IMG/VR virus record: IMGVR_UViG_3300010318_000007
Location: 1-51,573 of that record
From: a virus
Length of the DNA: 51,573 nt
Reading direction: 5' to 3' (one strand)
Below, piece after piece: positions 42,181 through 50,532 of the stretch (positions are counted from its first letter, which is position 1; each line of letters starts with the position of its first letter). The notes below the pieces were generated by a model. It saw nothing but the letters and a program-made list of their open reading frames with translations, was not told the origin of the DNA and did not search any database. Made by a program: the position numbers and the translations under genes.

Positions 42181-42210
42181 TTGACTTGAGGCGGTAAAAC
42201 CGTATATAAT
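42181..42210 (+). promoter_or_regulatory. Sigma70-like promoter, very close to its gene
   Basis: CTTGACTT (-35 at 42181-42186) and TATAAT (42205-42210) are 18 bases apart. The nuclease ATG is at 42214, so the transcript would start at or near the start codon. Confidence 0.6.
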
Positions 42211-42213
42211 CAT

Positions 42214-42900
42214 ATGATGATAACAGAACGATATTCTTACGAAAAAATTTCTCGAAAGCAAGTAGAAGGCAAAAGGCTTTATACAACTCCAATAGGTGAT
42301 GCAGTACCTAGTGTCACAACAATCTTAGATAAAACTAAACCAGAAGAAAAACGTAAAGCACTTCAAGAGTGGAAAAAACGTGTGGGTGAACAAAAAGCCC
42401 AAGAAATTACTACTGAAGCGGCAGGACGTGGAACACGAATGCACAAATATTTAGAAGACTATATTTTGAATAGCGAACTTTCACAAGCAGGCTCAAATCC
42501 CTTTAGTCAGCAAAGCAGAAAAATGGCTGAAGAAATTATAGAACAAGGATTGTCTAAAGTGGATGAATTTTGGGGTGTGGAAGTATCTTTATATTTTCCT
42601 AAAATATATGCAGGTACAACAGACTGTGTAGGTTTGTACGAAGGTCAACCGGCTATTATTGATTTTAAGCAAACCAATAAACCTAAAAAAACAGAATGGA
42701 TACAAGATTATTTTTTACAATTAGCGGCATACAGTGAAGCACATAATGAAGTACACGGGTCTAAAATTAAAACAGGTGTTATTTTAATGTGTAGTGCAGA
42801 TTTTAAATTCCAAAAATGGGTGTTAGAGGGTAAAGAATTTGAAGATAACGTAAAAATGTGGTGGAATCGTGTTGAGGAATATTATTTAAAACACCATTAA
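42214..42900 (+). CDS. RecB-like PD-(D/E)XK exonuclease
   Basis: This is a 228-residue nuclease of the Cas4/RecB type. GRGTRMHKYLEDYI (about 70-83) holds the motif-I His; YAGTTDCVGLYEGQPAIIDFKQT (about 130-152) has the metal-binding D and DxK core; DYFLQLAAYSEA is the conserved QxxxY helix. It probably degrades DNA from ends during recombination or host DNA breakdown. The start is ATG-ATG (42214 or 42217), with no ribosome binding site because the promoter sits immediately upstream. It is followed by the tail fibre gene under a late-type box. Confidence 0.85.
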   Translation: MMITERYSYEKISRKQVEGKRLYTTPIGDAVPSVTTILDKTKPEEKRKALQEWKKRVGEQKAQEITTEAAGRGTRMHKYLEDYILNSELSQAGSNPFSQQSRKMAEEIIEQGLSKVDEFWGVEVSLYFPKIYAGTTDCVGLYEGQPAIIDFKQTNKPKKTEWIQDYFLQLAAYSEAHNEVHGSKIKTGVILMCSADFKFQKWVLEGKEFEDNVKMWWNRVEEYYLKHH

Positions 42901-42903
42901 AGC

Positions 42904-42910
42904 ATAAATA
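42904..42910 (+). promoter_or_regulatory. T4-late-like promoter box ATAAATA
   Basis: GCATAAATACG lies 21 bases before the tail fibre gene. Its position directly ahead of a virion gene supports the late-promoter reading. Confidence 0.5.
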
Positions 42911-42930
42911 CGTTATATTGGAGACATAGA

Positions 42931-44511
42931 ATGGCAGTAATTCAGATATCAAAAATTCAACACCGCAGAGGCCTACGCACAGATTTACCACAATTATCTA
43001 GTGCTGAATTAGGTTGGGTATTAGATGAAAGAAAATTGTACATAGGAAATGGTACAGTTTCAGAAGGTGCACCAGCAATTGGTAACACAGAAATTTTAAC
43101 ACAATACAGCGATATATTAGGCAGTATTAGTAGTTACACTTACAAAGGAACTGAAGTAGGATACACTGCACAGACTAATCAAAGCGGTGCTGATATTCAG
43201 CGTTCTTTACAAGTTAAGTTAGATGATTTTATTAATGCTAAAGATTTTGGTATTGTAGGGGACGGTGTTACAGATGATACTGCACAAATAAATTGGATGT
43301 TAAATCAAGTATATTCGCGTGAACATACAAATGATAAAACTTTTAAACCAATCTATTTTCCAGCAGGTACTTACATTACATCAGATTCTATTAAGTTTCC
43401 AAGAAACGCAACTATTATTGGGTCAGGCGCCGCCGCAACTATTTTTAAAAGAACTGGCGGTGTTGGTAGAGTTGGTGAAACATCGGATAGTAAACAACAA
43501 ACTTTAGCAAACGTAGGTTTAGGTGGAGCATTAACTCCAAAAAATATCAACATTATTAATTGTCAATTTTACAATACAACAGATGATGATTGTTTTCTAG
43601 TAGACCAAGCATCTATGGTAAAATTTGATAATGTTAGATTTAGAGGCAGACATGGCGTAGGAAATGTCACTACTATAGGTAATAGAAAAGCCGGTGTTAG
43701 ATTGTCAATGACAGTATCGCAACAAGCAAGAAATATTATTTTTAATAATTGTGATTTTGTAAAACTTGATTTAGCATTTGATTGCAATGATGATGTAGAT
43801 AATATTACATTTAATAATTGTTGGATTCATGATAGTTTTGCAGGAATCATTTGTGGAGAAAACATCGCCGGTATTGCACCTAGTGTTTTAGGACCAATAG
43901 GTGTTAAAGTTGTTAATTGTTTATTTGAAAATCTTTACAATATTGCAATTAAAACAATAACAGTAAAACATTTTGTAAGTTCTTATAATACATTTACAAA
44001 CTGTGGTGTAGCAGGTGCAGGATCTGTTGGAACTGCATTAGTTCCTATAATTAGTTACGACAATGACGGTAACTATAGTATTGGTGACAATTTTGATAGA
44101 ACCGCAGTACAACAAGCGACGTATCCAAATATTGAAAATAACGGTAAAGCAGTGTTCAGTTTATATGCAACTGACAATGTACAATATGGCTATCATAAAA
44201 CAGAAGCCGGTAAACAAGAAACATTAACAGATAATACAACAAATGGTAATACGCTAATCGACTTTGATGAATCTGTATTAACAGAAGTTCATATTGATTA
44301 CACAATCACAAGAGATACACATATGAGAACAGGTACATTAAAAATTACAGGAAGTAACGTTGCTGGTTATGAAGTTGACGACGAATTTACAGAAACTTCA
44401 GATCCGGGTGTTTCTTTGTTAATGGATAATGTAAATGGTGTATTACAATACAATACAACTTCAACAGGCAGTGACGCCACTTTTAAATATCGTATAACCA
44501 ACTTTGCATAA
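42931..44511 (+). CDS. Tail fibre/spike with beta-helix domain
   Basis: This is a 526-residue protein. Residues 1-50 (IQISKIQHRRGLRTDLPQL, SAELGWVLDERKLYIGNG) match the phage hyaluronidase/tropism-determinant N-terminal motif that anchors fibres. From about 95 (NAKDFGIVGDGVTDDTAQIN) a pectate-lyase-3-type right-handed beta-helix begins, with repeated NNC and FxNC rungs to about 380. A C-terminal domain of about 100 residues follows. It probably binds or cleaves a host surface glycan. Preceded by a late-type box and GGAG. Confidence 0.85.
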   Translation: MAVIQISKIQHRRGLRTDLPQLSSAELGWVLDERKLYIGNGTVSEGAPAIGNTEILTQYSDILGSISSYTYKGTEVGYTAQTNQSGADIQRSLQVKLDDFINAKDFGIVGDGVTDDTAQINWMLNQVYSREHTNDKTFKPIYFPAGTYITSDSIKFPRNATIIGSGAAATIFKRTGGVGRVGETSDSKQQTLANVGLGGALTPKNINIINCQFYNTTDDDCFLVDQASMVKFDNVRFRGRHGVGNVTTIGNRKAGVRLSMTVSQQARNIIFNNCDFVKLDLAFDCNDDVDNITFNNCWIHDSFAGIICGENIAGIAPSVLGPIGVKVVNCLFENLYNIAIKTITVKHFVSSYNTFTNCGVAGAGSVGTALVPIISYDNDGNYSIGDNFDRTAVQQATYPNIENNGKAVFSLYATDNVQYGYHKTEAGKQETLTDNTTNGNTLIDFDESVLTEVHIDYTITRDTHMRTGTLKITGSNVAGYEVDDEFTETSDPGVSLLMDNVNGVLQYNTTSTGSDATFKYRITNFA

Positions 44512-44516
44512 CGCGA

Positions 44517-44957
44517 ATGTTTGATTTAAAACCTGAAGACAGAATTCATTTCTGGAGAAACTTTCGTGCCGGTTTGTCTAGTGTAGATAAAGAAACTGCT
44601 TTAAAGCAAATTGCTGAGTTATGGGCCAAATGTCCTACAACCAACGGTTACTTAGACTATGCAGATTGTAGCGAATGGCCCGATCCGTGGACACTTATTA
44701 ATAACAATCACTACTGTGATGTTGCAGTTGCGTTAGGGATTTTTTATACAATATACCTTTCCGAAGTTCTTGACAATAGCACCTTAAAGATTGTAATATA
44801 TAAAGAAGACACAGACTTTATAAATTCAGTTCATATAGAGAAATATGCTCTGAATATAAATTATCGTGAAGTGTTAAATACAATATCGATACCAAAAAGT
44901 TTGAATTGTTTAAAAACTTATACAGTTAAGGATTTAAACGCAGAAAAGTATCTATAA
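44517..44957 (+). CDS. Conserved hypothetical protein between tail fibre and nrdA
   Basis: This 146-residue protein has FWRNFRAGLSSVDKETALKQI, WPDPWTLINNNHYCDVAVALG and FYTIYLSEVL. I recognise the WPxPWELIxxxxYCDxAxALG pattern from marine T4-like phages, where it is unnamed. It begins 5 bases after the tail fibre stop and is probably co-expressed. Function is unknown; a virion or fibre-assembly role fits the position. Confidence 0.75.
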   Translation: MFDLKPEDRIHFWRNFRAGLSSVDKETALKQIAELWAKCPTTNGYLDYADCSEWPDPWTLINNNHYCDVAVALGIFYTIYLSEVLDNSTLKIVIYKEDTDFINSVHIEKYALNINYREVLNTISIPKSLNCLKTYTVKDLNAEKYL

Positions 44958-44976
44958 TTAAAATAGTAGGCATCAA

Positions 44977-47280
44977 ATGACACAAATTCAAGTAACCAAA
45001 AGAGACGGGCATAGAGAAGATCTCGATTTAGAAAAAATGCACAAAGTAGTGTTTTACGCCTGTGAGAATATTACAGGAGTAAGTCCATCAGAAGTAGAAA
45101 TTAAATCACATATTTCATTTTACAACGGAATTACATCTACAGAAATACAAGAAACATTAATTAAAAGTGCGGCAGATCTTATTAGTGAAGATACGCCTAA
45201 TTACCAATGGGTGGCAGGACGTTTAATTAATTACCATTTGCGTAAGATGGTATACAATCAGTTTAAACCTTTACCTATTAAAGAAATTGTACAAAAAAAT
45301 ATTGCCCTAGGATTTTATGATGCTGAGATTCTAGAAAAGTATGATGAACACGAATGGCAATTATTAGACAACTTTATTAAACACGAAAGAGATGAAGAAA
45401 TGACTTATGCCGCTATGGAACAATGGCGTGGTAAGTATCTTGTTAAGAATCGTGTTACAGGACAAATTTTTGAAACACCTCAAGTAGCATATTTGCTAAT
45501 ATCAGCAACGTTGTTTTCAAACTATCCAAAAGAAACACGAATGAAATATGTTAAAGATTACTATGATGCTATTAGTACGTTTGACATTAGTTTACCTACG
45601 CCTGTTATGGCAGGTGTTCGAACACCACAAAGACAATTTAGTAGTTGTGTATTAGTAGAAACAGGAGATAGTTTAGATAGTATTAATGCTACTACTAGCA
45701 GTATTGTAAAGTATGTTAGCCAAAAAGCAGGTATTGGTATTGGTGCAGGTTCTATTCGTGCTTTAGGATCTCCTATTCGTAATGGTGATGCATACCATAC
45801 AGGTGTTATTCCATTTTACAAAATGTTCCAAAGTGCAACACGTTCTTGTTCACAGGGCGGTGTTCGTAATGGTGCGGCAACATTATATTATCCTATTTGG
45901 CACTTAGAAGTTGAAGATATGCTAGTGCTAAAAAATAATAAAGGTACTGAAGAAAATAGAGTTAGACATATGGACTATGGAGTTCAGTTTAACAAACTTA
46001 TGTATGAGCGTCTTATTACAAATGATAACATAACTCTTTTTTCGCCTAGCGATGTTCCTGGTTTATATGAGGCTTTCTTTAGTGACCAAAATAAATTTAA
46101 AGAATTATATGAAACTGCTGAACGTAATACTAAAATTAGAAAGAAAACTATTCGTGCTAGTGACTTGTTTAGTGCGTTTATGGAAGAACGTAAAAATACA
46201 GGTAGAATTTATTTAATGAATGTTGACCATGCAAACGACCATGGAGCATTTTTGCCAGAACTAGCACCAATTAAACAAAGTAATTTATGTTGTGAAATTA
46301 ATTTGCCTACAAAACCTTTAAAAGATTTTAATGATCCTGAAGGTGAGATTGCGTTGTGTACTTTAAGTGCTATCAATTGGGGTAATATTAAAACTCCAAC
46401 AGATTTTGAAAAACCTTGTGACCTAGCAGTGCGTGGATTAGATGCATTGTTAACATATCAAAACTATCCAGTAGTAGCGGCTAAAAACAGTACTGAAAAA
46501 CGTAGACCTTTAGGCGTTGGTATTATTAACTTAGCATATTGGATGGCTAAGAATGAAATGACTTATACAGATCCAAATTTAAAACTTATTGATGAATATG
46601 CTGAAGCATGGAGTTATTACTTAATTAAAGCAAGTGCCGATTTGGCAGTAGAACAAGGGTCTTGTCCTGGAACTGTAGAAACAAGATATTCGCAAGGCAT
46701 AACACCCAATATGACATACAAAAAGGATGTAGATGAATTAGTAGCACATAAAGAACGTATGCCATGGAAGAGCCTGCGTAAGCAGTTACAAAAAACTGGA
46801 ATTAGAAATAGTACTTTAATGGCATTAATGCCTGCAGAAACATCTGCACAGATAAGTAACAGTACGAATGGAATTGAACCGCCACGTGCTTTTGTTAGTA
46901 TTAAACAAAGTAAAGATGGTGTATTAAAACAAGTTGTTCCTGAGTTTCGTAAATTAAAAAACAAATATCAAATGCTTTGGACACAATCGTCTCCAGAAGG
47001 TTATTTAAAGATTATGGCAGTATTACAAAAATACATTGACCAAGGTATTAGTGTTAATACAAGTTATAATCCTACTTTCTATGAAGATGAAAAAATTCCA
47101 ATGAGTACGATGCTACAACATTTGATTATGTTTTATAAGTATGGTGGTAAACAGTTATACTACTTCAACACCTATGACGGACAAGGTGAAATTGACGTTG
47201 ACAAATTCGACGTAGACGACAAAGAACAAGAACTATTAGATGATATTACAGATGAGAATTGCGATTCTTGTGTAATATAA
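44977..47280 (+). CDS. nrdA: Ribonucleotide reductase large subunit, class I
   Basis: This is a 767-residue class I alpha subunit that reduces ribonucleoside diphosphates. An N-terminal ATP-cone (ITQVTKRDGHREDLDLEK-like start, residues 1-90) is present. Active-site cysteines appear in SSCVLVETGDSLDS, SNLCCEINLPT (with catalytic Glu) and ALCTLSAINWG. The C-terminal redox pair is CDSC in ENCDSCVI. Length matches E. coli NrdA (761). It forms an operon with nrdB and glutaredoxin, supplying dNTPs for phage DNA synthesis. Confidence 0.97.
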   Translation: MTQIQVTKRDGHREDLDLEKMHKVVFYACENITGVSPSEVEIKSHISFYNGITSTEIQETLIKSAADLISEDTPNYQWVAGRLINYHLRKMVYNQFKPLPIKEIVQKNIALGFYDAEILEKYDEHEWQLLDNFIKHERDEEMTYAAMEQWRGKYLVKNRVTGQIFETPQVAYLLISATLFSNYPKETRMKYVKDYYDAISTFDISLPTPVMAGVRTPQRQFSSCVLVETGDSLDSINATTSSIVKYVSQKAGIGIGAGSIRALGSPIRNGDAYHTGVIPFYKMFQSATRSCSQGGVRNGAATLYYPIWHLEVEDMLVLKNNKGTEENRVRHMDYGVQFNKLMYERLITNDNITLFSPSDVPGLYEAFFSDQNKFKELYETAERNTKIRKKTIRASDLFSAFMEERKNTGRIYLMNVDHANDHGAFLPELAPIKQSNLCCEINLPTKPLKDFNDPEGEIALCTLSAINWGNIKTPTDFEKPCDLAVRGLDALLTYQNYPVVAAKNSTEKRRPLGVGIINLAYWMAKNEMTYTDPNLKLIDEYAEAWSYYLIKASADLAVEQGSCPGTVETRYSQGITPNMTYKKDVDELVAHKERMPWKSLRKQLQKTGIRNSTLMALMPAETSAQISNSTNGIEPPRAFVSIKQSKDGVLKQVVPEFRKLKNKYQMLWTQSSPEGYLKIMAVLQKYIDQGISVNTSYNPTFYEDEKIPMSTMLQHLIMFYKYGGKQLYYFNTYDGQGEIDVDKFDVDDKEQELLDDITDENCDSCVI

Positions 47281-47293
47281 GACACGGAGATTT

Positions 47294-48421
47294 ATGAAGA
47301 AGATGACAGTATTCGATAGTAAAAAGAAAAGCCACCTTGAAAGTAAGGCATTCTTAGACGGCGGAGTTAACATTCAACGATATGATACTGTTAAGTATCG
47401 TCAATTTGATAAGTTTACAGATAAGCAACTAGGGTTCTTTTGGAGACCAGAAGAAGTAGATATTCTTAAAGATGCAAAAGACTTTAAAGATTTAACTACA
47501 CATGAACAACATATTTTTACTGCAAATTTAAAACGTCAAATTTTGCTTGATAGTGTGCAAGGTCGTGCTCCAACTGAAGCATTTGGTCCGTTAGTAAGTA
47601 TACCAGAACTAGAAGCATGGATTCAAACTTGGACATTTAGTGAAACTATTCACAGTAGAAGTTACACACATATTATTCGTAATGTTTATAGTGACCCAAG
47701 TAAAGTATTTGATGAACTATTAGATATTAAAGAAATTGTAGAATGTTCAAATGATATCAGTAAAAACTATGACGAATTAATTCAGTTAAGTCTTGCGTAT
47801 CAAATGTTAGGCGAAGGTAGTCACAAAGTAAATGGTAAGACTGTAGAAGTTAGTGTATACGAACTTAAAAAGAAATTATGGTTAGCAATTAACAGTGTTA
47901 ACATTTTAGAAGGTATTCGTTTTTACGTTTCATTTGCTTGTAGTTGGGCGTTTGCTGAATTAAAGAAGATGGAAGGTAATGCTAAGATTATTAAATTTAT
48001 TTGTCGTGATGAAAACGTACATTTAGCAAGTACACAGGCATTGTTAAAACTATTGCCAAAAGATGATAAAGATTTTATTAAGATTGCAGAAGAAACAAAA
48101 GAGCAGTGCGAAAAAATGTTTACTGATGCAGTTGAACAAGAATGTGCATGGGCCGATTACTTGTTTAAAGACGGTAGTATGATTGGTTTGAATGCACAAC
48201 TATTAAAAGACTATGTTGAATGGACTGCACACAAAAGAATGTTAGCAGTTGGTTTAACAAGTCCTTATAAAGGGGGAAGTAACCCCTTACCTTGGACACA
48301 AAATTGGATTAGTGGTGCAGAAGTACAAGTAGCACCACAGGAAACAGAAATTTCAAGTTACGTTATTGGCGGCACTAAGCAGGACGTTGATACTGAAACA
48401 TTTAAAGGATTTAGTTTATGA
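47294..48421 (+). CDS. nrdB: Ribonucleotide reductase small subunit
   Basis: This is a 375-residue radical-generating beta subunit. Metal and radical residues are visible: D86 (ILLDSVQG), E117 and H120 with tyrosyl Y124 (FSETIHSRSYTHI), a further Glu at EGIRFYVSF and EExxH-like DENVHLASTQ. This matches the E. coli type Ia pattern. GGAG precedes the start. It overlaps the glutaredoxin gene by 4 bases, so the three genes are coupled. Confidence 0.97.
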   Translation: MKKMTVFDSKKKSHLESKAFLDGGVNIQRYDTVKYRQFDKFTDKQLGFFWRPEEVDILKDAKDFKDLTTHEQHIFTANLKRQILLDSVQGRAPTEAFGPLVSIPELEAWIQTWTFSETIHSRSYTHIIRNVYSDPSKVFDELLDIKEIVECSNDISKNYDELIQLSLAYQMLGEGSHKVNGKTVEVSVYELKKKLWLAINSVNILEGIRFYVSFACSWAFAELKKMEGNAKIIKFICRDENVHLASTQALLKLLPKDDKDFIKIAEETKEQCEKMFTDAVEQECAWADYLFKDGSMIGLNAQLLKDYVEWTAHKRMLAVGLTSPYKGGSNPLPWTQNWISGAEVQVAPQETEISSYVIGGTKQDVDTETFKGFSL

Positions 48422-48672
48422 TCGAAATATGGGGTAAACCACAATGTCCTTATTGTGTAAAAGCAAAGCAACTTTGTGAAACAAGACAATATGAATTTGT
48501 CTACAAACAACTCGGTGTAGACTTTGAAAGAGAAGATGTTTTAGCAGAATTTCCAAATGCTAAAACGTTTCCACAAATTAAGGTATATGGTCAAAAAGTT
48601 GGAGGATATGAACAACTTTTAGAATATATTGAAAATACAGGGTTTAATGGAACAGGCAACTCAATAGGATAA
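48418..48672 (+). CDS. grx: Glutaredoxin
   Basis: This is an 84-residue glutaredoxin with the CPYC active site (C10, C13) in WGKPQCPYCVKAKQL. The cis-proline segment is KTFPQIKVYG, and the glutathione-binding end is GGYEQLLEYI. It re-reduces the nrdA C-terminal cysteines, using glutathione. Gene order nrdA-nrdB-grx with overlapping ends supports that role. Confidence 0.95.
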   Translation: MIEIWGKPQCPYCVKAKQLCETRQYEFVYKQLGVDFEREDVLAEFPNAKTFPQIKVYGQKVGGYEQLLEYIENTGFNGTGNSIG

Positions 48673-48674
48673 TA

Positions 48675-48983
48675 ATGATAGTAGAACAAATCAAAAATAA
48701 AGTAATGACCTTAAAGTTAGTAACCGGCGAAGAAGTAATTACAAAGATTGTAGAAGAACTTAGCGATAGATATCGAGTAGAAAAACCACTCGCTTTTATT
48801 ATGCAAAAAGTTGGACCTGCAATGGCTCCAATGTTTTTAAGTGTTGATTGGGAAAAACACTCGATTGATATTATGAAGAATGCAGTAACTATGATAGCAA
48901 CACCAAAAGAGGAAATGGTGGAAGGTTATAAACAAGTAACTAGTAAGATTGTAGTACCACCAAAACCTAAGATTATTACATAA
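48675..48983 (+). CDS. Small beta-rich protein, LSm-like
   Basis: This is a 102-residue protein starting 2 bases after the glutaredoxin stop. KNKVMTLKLVTGEEVITKIVEEL followed by YRVEKPLAF resembles the first strands of LSm/Hfq-type folds, in which a small molecule or RNA is bound at a ring interface. Marine phages carry similar small proteins. The C-terminus is Pro/Lys-rich. The assignment is tentative. It probably ends the nrd operon. Confidence 0.65.
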   Translation: MIVEQIKNKVMTLKLVTGEEVITKIVEELSDRYRVEKPLAFIMQKVGPAMAPMFLSVDWEKHSIDIMKNAVTMIATPKEEMVEGYKQVTSKIVVPPKPKIIT

Positions 48984-49017
48984 TCCGAAACATTTTTAAA
49001 TTAAAATAACAAATAGG

Positions 49018-49046
49018 TTGACATTAATCTCAAAATCATGTATAAC
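49018..49046 (+). promoter_or_regulatory. Sigma70-like promoter
   Basis: GGTTGACA (-35 at 49018-49023) and TATAAC (49041-49046) are 17 bases apart. It drives the single gene at 49087, which is closed by the terminator at 49374. Confidence 0.7.
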
Positions 49047-49086
49047 TTTATTAAGTTAACAATAATCATTATAATAAGGAGTTAAC

Positions 49087-49347
49087 ATGATGAGTAAAAA
49101 AGCAATCGGTACAAAGTTCTTTAAAGAAGGAACTCAAAACCAACAAATCTTAGCAAACTACTGGGGAAATGGTAAAACATTTACTACAGAAGATCTAAGA
49201 GATGATTTAGATATTGCATCTCCAGGTGCAAGATTATCAGAACTAAGAGAAGCAGGCTTTAACGTAAAAGCAACTGCTGATAACTCAGGTTCAGTTGGTA
49301 GACCAGCAGTTGTATACTCTATTCCACGAAGAAGAGTAACTGCATAA
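49087..49347 (+). CDS. Small winged-helix-like DNA-binding protein
   Basis: This is an 86-residue basic protein with AAGGAG upstream (ATG at 49087 or 49090). NQQILANYWGNGKTFTTEDLRDDLDI and ASPGARLSELREAGFNVKA fit a winged helix, with the recognition helix at about 43-57 and a wing at about 60-78 ending in VYSIPRRR. It is a candidate regulator of phage or host transcription. It has its own promoter and terminator, so it is an independent unit. Confidence 0.72.
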   Translation: MMSKKAIGTKFFKEGTQNQQILANYWGNGKTFTTEDLRDDLDIASPGARLSELREAGFNVKATADNSGSVGRPAVVYSIPRRRVTA

Positions 49348-49373
49348 TTAATTAATTATAATTAATTAAAACT

Positions 49374-49407
49374 AAAGGCCCTAGTAGAAATATTAGGGCC
49401 TTTTTTT
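49374..49407 (+). terminator. Strong intrinsic terminator, bidirectional
   Basis: AAAGGCCCTA pairs with TAGGGCCTTT across a 10-base loop and is followed by a T-run to 49407. The reverse strand also ends in TTT, so it can serve both the winged-helix gene and the convergent speD operon. Its loop sequence recurs in the terminator at 51009. Confidence 0.9.
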
Positions 49408-49409
49408 AT

Positions 49410-49859
49410 CTAATTCCAAATTTCTGGGTATATACTTTTTGTTGCTTCTACAAGTTCTTCTGATGTAAAAGTTTTTGATGAAGGGTTGTTGATAGGTATT
49501 TCAGTTAAACCAAATTCTCTATCTAAATATTTGTAATCTATTTTTGTAGGATTAAATTGTTGTAACCAATTAAACACAGTTTGTGGTTCAAATGCTCCGC
49601 AAGTATAAACATCTAATTGTATATTTGCAGGAACTGATTCGTCCCAAGTGTGCATAACAACGTGACTAGTTTCTATAATAGTAGCCACAGTAAGTCCTCT
49701 ATTGCCTTCCATTTCACAATATTTGGCAAAAGGTCCCATAAGTATTTTCATACCTATATCGTTAATTAAAGATTTTACGTTTTCGCAAGTGTCGTTTTCG
49801 ACTTTAGGCGGATTTAGAACTTCTGCTCTAATGATGATATGTTTATGTACCAGTGTCAT
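49410..49859 (-). CDS. speD: S-adenosylmethionine decarboxylase proenzyme
   Basis: This is a 149-residue SpeD of the small bacterial/archaeal type. The self-cleavage and catalytic region is IIETSHVVMHTWDES (S65 is the expected pyruvoyl precursor; H70 nearby), with the catalytic Cys in VYTCGAF (C87). It makes decarboxylated SAM for spermidine synthesis; polyamines neutralise packaged DNA and support replication. speD occurs in marine cyanophages and relatives. It is the last gene of a four-gene reverse operon ending at the shared terminator. Confidence 0.92.
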   Translation of the reverse strand: MTLVHKHIIIRAEVLNPPKVENDTCENVKSLINDIGMKILMGPFAKYCEMEGNRGLTVATIIETSHVVMHTWDESVPANIQLDVYTCGAFEPQTVFNWLQQFNPTKIDYKYLDREFGLTEIPINNPSSKTFTSEELVEATKSIYPEIWN

Positions 49860-49875
49860 AATTTTTATCCTTGGT

Positions 49876-50064
49876 TTAATTTATAGATTGCCAAGGTACT
49901 GGTCTTCCATTTTCATCAGTTACGATTTGATCTGTTTCAATAACAGTTCCTGTTAGTAGTTTTTTACCTCCGGGAAATACATACAGTGTAGGTCGAATTT
50001 CTTGTCCTTTGTAGTATCTTTTGTTGTTTACAGATTGTGGACCACGTTGTTTTATACCTGCCAT
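49876..50064 (-). CDS. Small hypothetical protein
   Basis: This is a 62-residue protein on the reverse strand. KRYYKGQEIRPTLYVFPGGKKLLTGTVIETDQIV suggests a small beta-barrel (KOW or SH3-like). It lies 16 bases upstream of speD in the same operon. Function is unknown. Confidence 0.65.
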   Translation of the reverse strand: MAGIKQRGPQSVNNKRYYKGQEIRPTLYVFPGGKKLLTGTVIETDQIVTDENGRPVPWQSIN

Positions 50065-50072
50065 AAAATCCT

Positions 50073-50216
50073 TTATTTGCGTTTACGTTTGCTCATACCC
50101 ATATAGTGATCAGCAGGTTCGTAATTCCAACGTTTACCGTGATGACCCCGTATATCAGCATAGAACATTCGTAATCTAACAAGCAATTTGACTAATGGGT
50201 TTCTATTAATTGGCAT
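50073..50216 (-). CDS. 47-residue basic protein
   Basis: A reverse-strand frame from ATG (50214-50216) to TAA (50073-50075) fills the gap between two operon genes with 2- and 8-base spacers. The product is basic (MPINRNPLVKLLVRLRMFYAD ... MGMSKRKRK), with a Lys/Arg tail. It fits the operon spacing exactly and AGAT precedes the start, so I consider it a real small gene. Function is unknown. Confidence 0.55.
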   Translation of the reverse strand: MPINRNPLVKLLVRLRMFYADIRGHHGKRWNYEPADHYMGMSKRKRK

Positions 50217-50218
50217 CT

Positions 50219-50422
50219 TTACTTTCCTATTTTCTTACTTCGTCCCAATGGTAAGTTTTGCAACTTTTCGTACTCGCCACCCTTTTTGGCTGTCCATTCA
50301 ACTCTAACAACTTTTTCTTTTGCCCCACCTTGAAAACTTTTTATTGCTCGTTTCAGACTCAGTGCATCAATAGTTTTTGTTTCTGTTTCAGTTACAAACG
50401 TGTAAGTTCGCATTTTTGCCAT
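50219..50422 (-). CDS. Small basic hypothetical protein
   Basis: This is a 67-residue reverse-strand protein, first gene of the speD operon. MAKMRTYTFVTETETKTIDALSLKRAIKSFQG reads as a strand-helix pattern similar to short KTx DALSxxxAIxxF proteins of phages and bacteria; the C-terminus is basic. It is transcribed from a promoter diverging from the tmRNA promoter. Function is unknown. Confidence 0.65.
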   Translation of the reverse strand: MAKMRTYTFVTETETKTIDALSLKRAIKSFQGGAKEKVVRVEWTAKKGGEYEKLQNLPLGRSKKIGK

Positions 50423-50473
50423 AACGTCCCTTTGGTTAGTTACCTTTTTTTAAAAAGTACTTATCATTTTTTT

Positions 50474-50502
50474 ATAATATATGTACATTACAGACTTGAC
50501 AA
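50474..50502 (-). promoter_or_regulatory. Reverse-strand promoter of the speD operon
   Basis: Read on the reverse strand, TTGTCA (plus 50497-50502) and TATTAT (plus 50474-50479) are 17 bases apart. Its -35 overlaps the -35 of the forward tmRNA promoter within a CTTGAC-AAA-GTCAAG palindrome (50495-50509). Confidence 0.55.
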
Positions 50503-50524
50503 AGTCAAGTTCTTTTGTTATAAA
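50496..50524 (+). promoter_or_regulatory. Sigma70-like promoter of tmRNA
   Basis: TTGACA (50496-50501) and TATAAA (50519-50524) are 17 bases apart, a near-consensus promoter. The expected start is near 50531, just before the acceptor piece. Confidence 0.8.
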
Positions 50525-50532
50525 TATTATTA

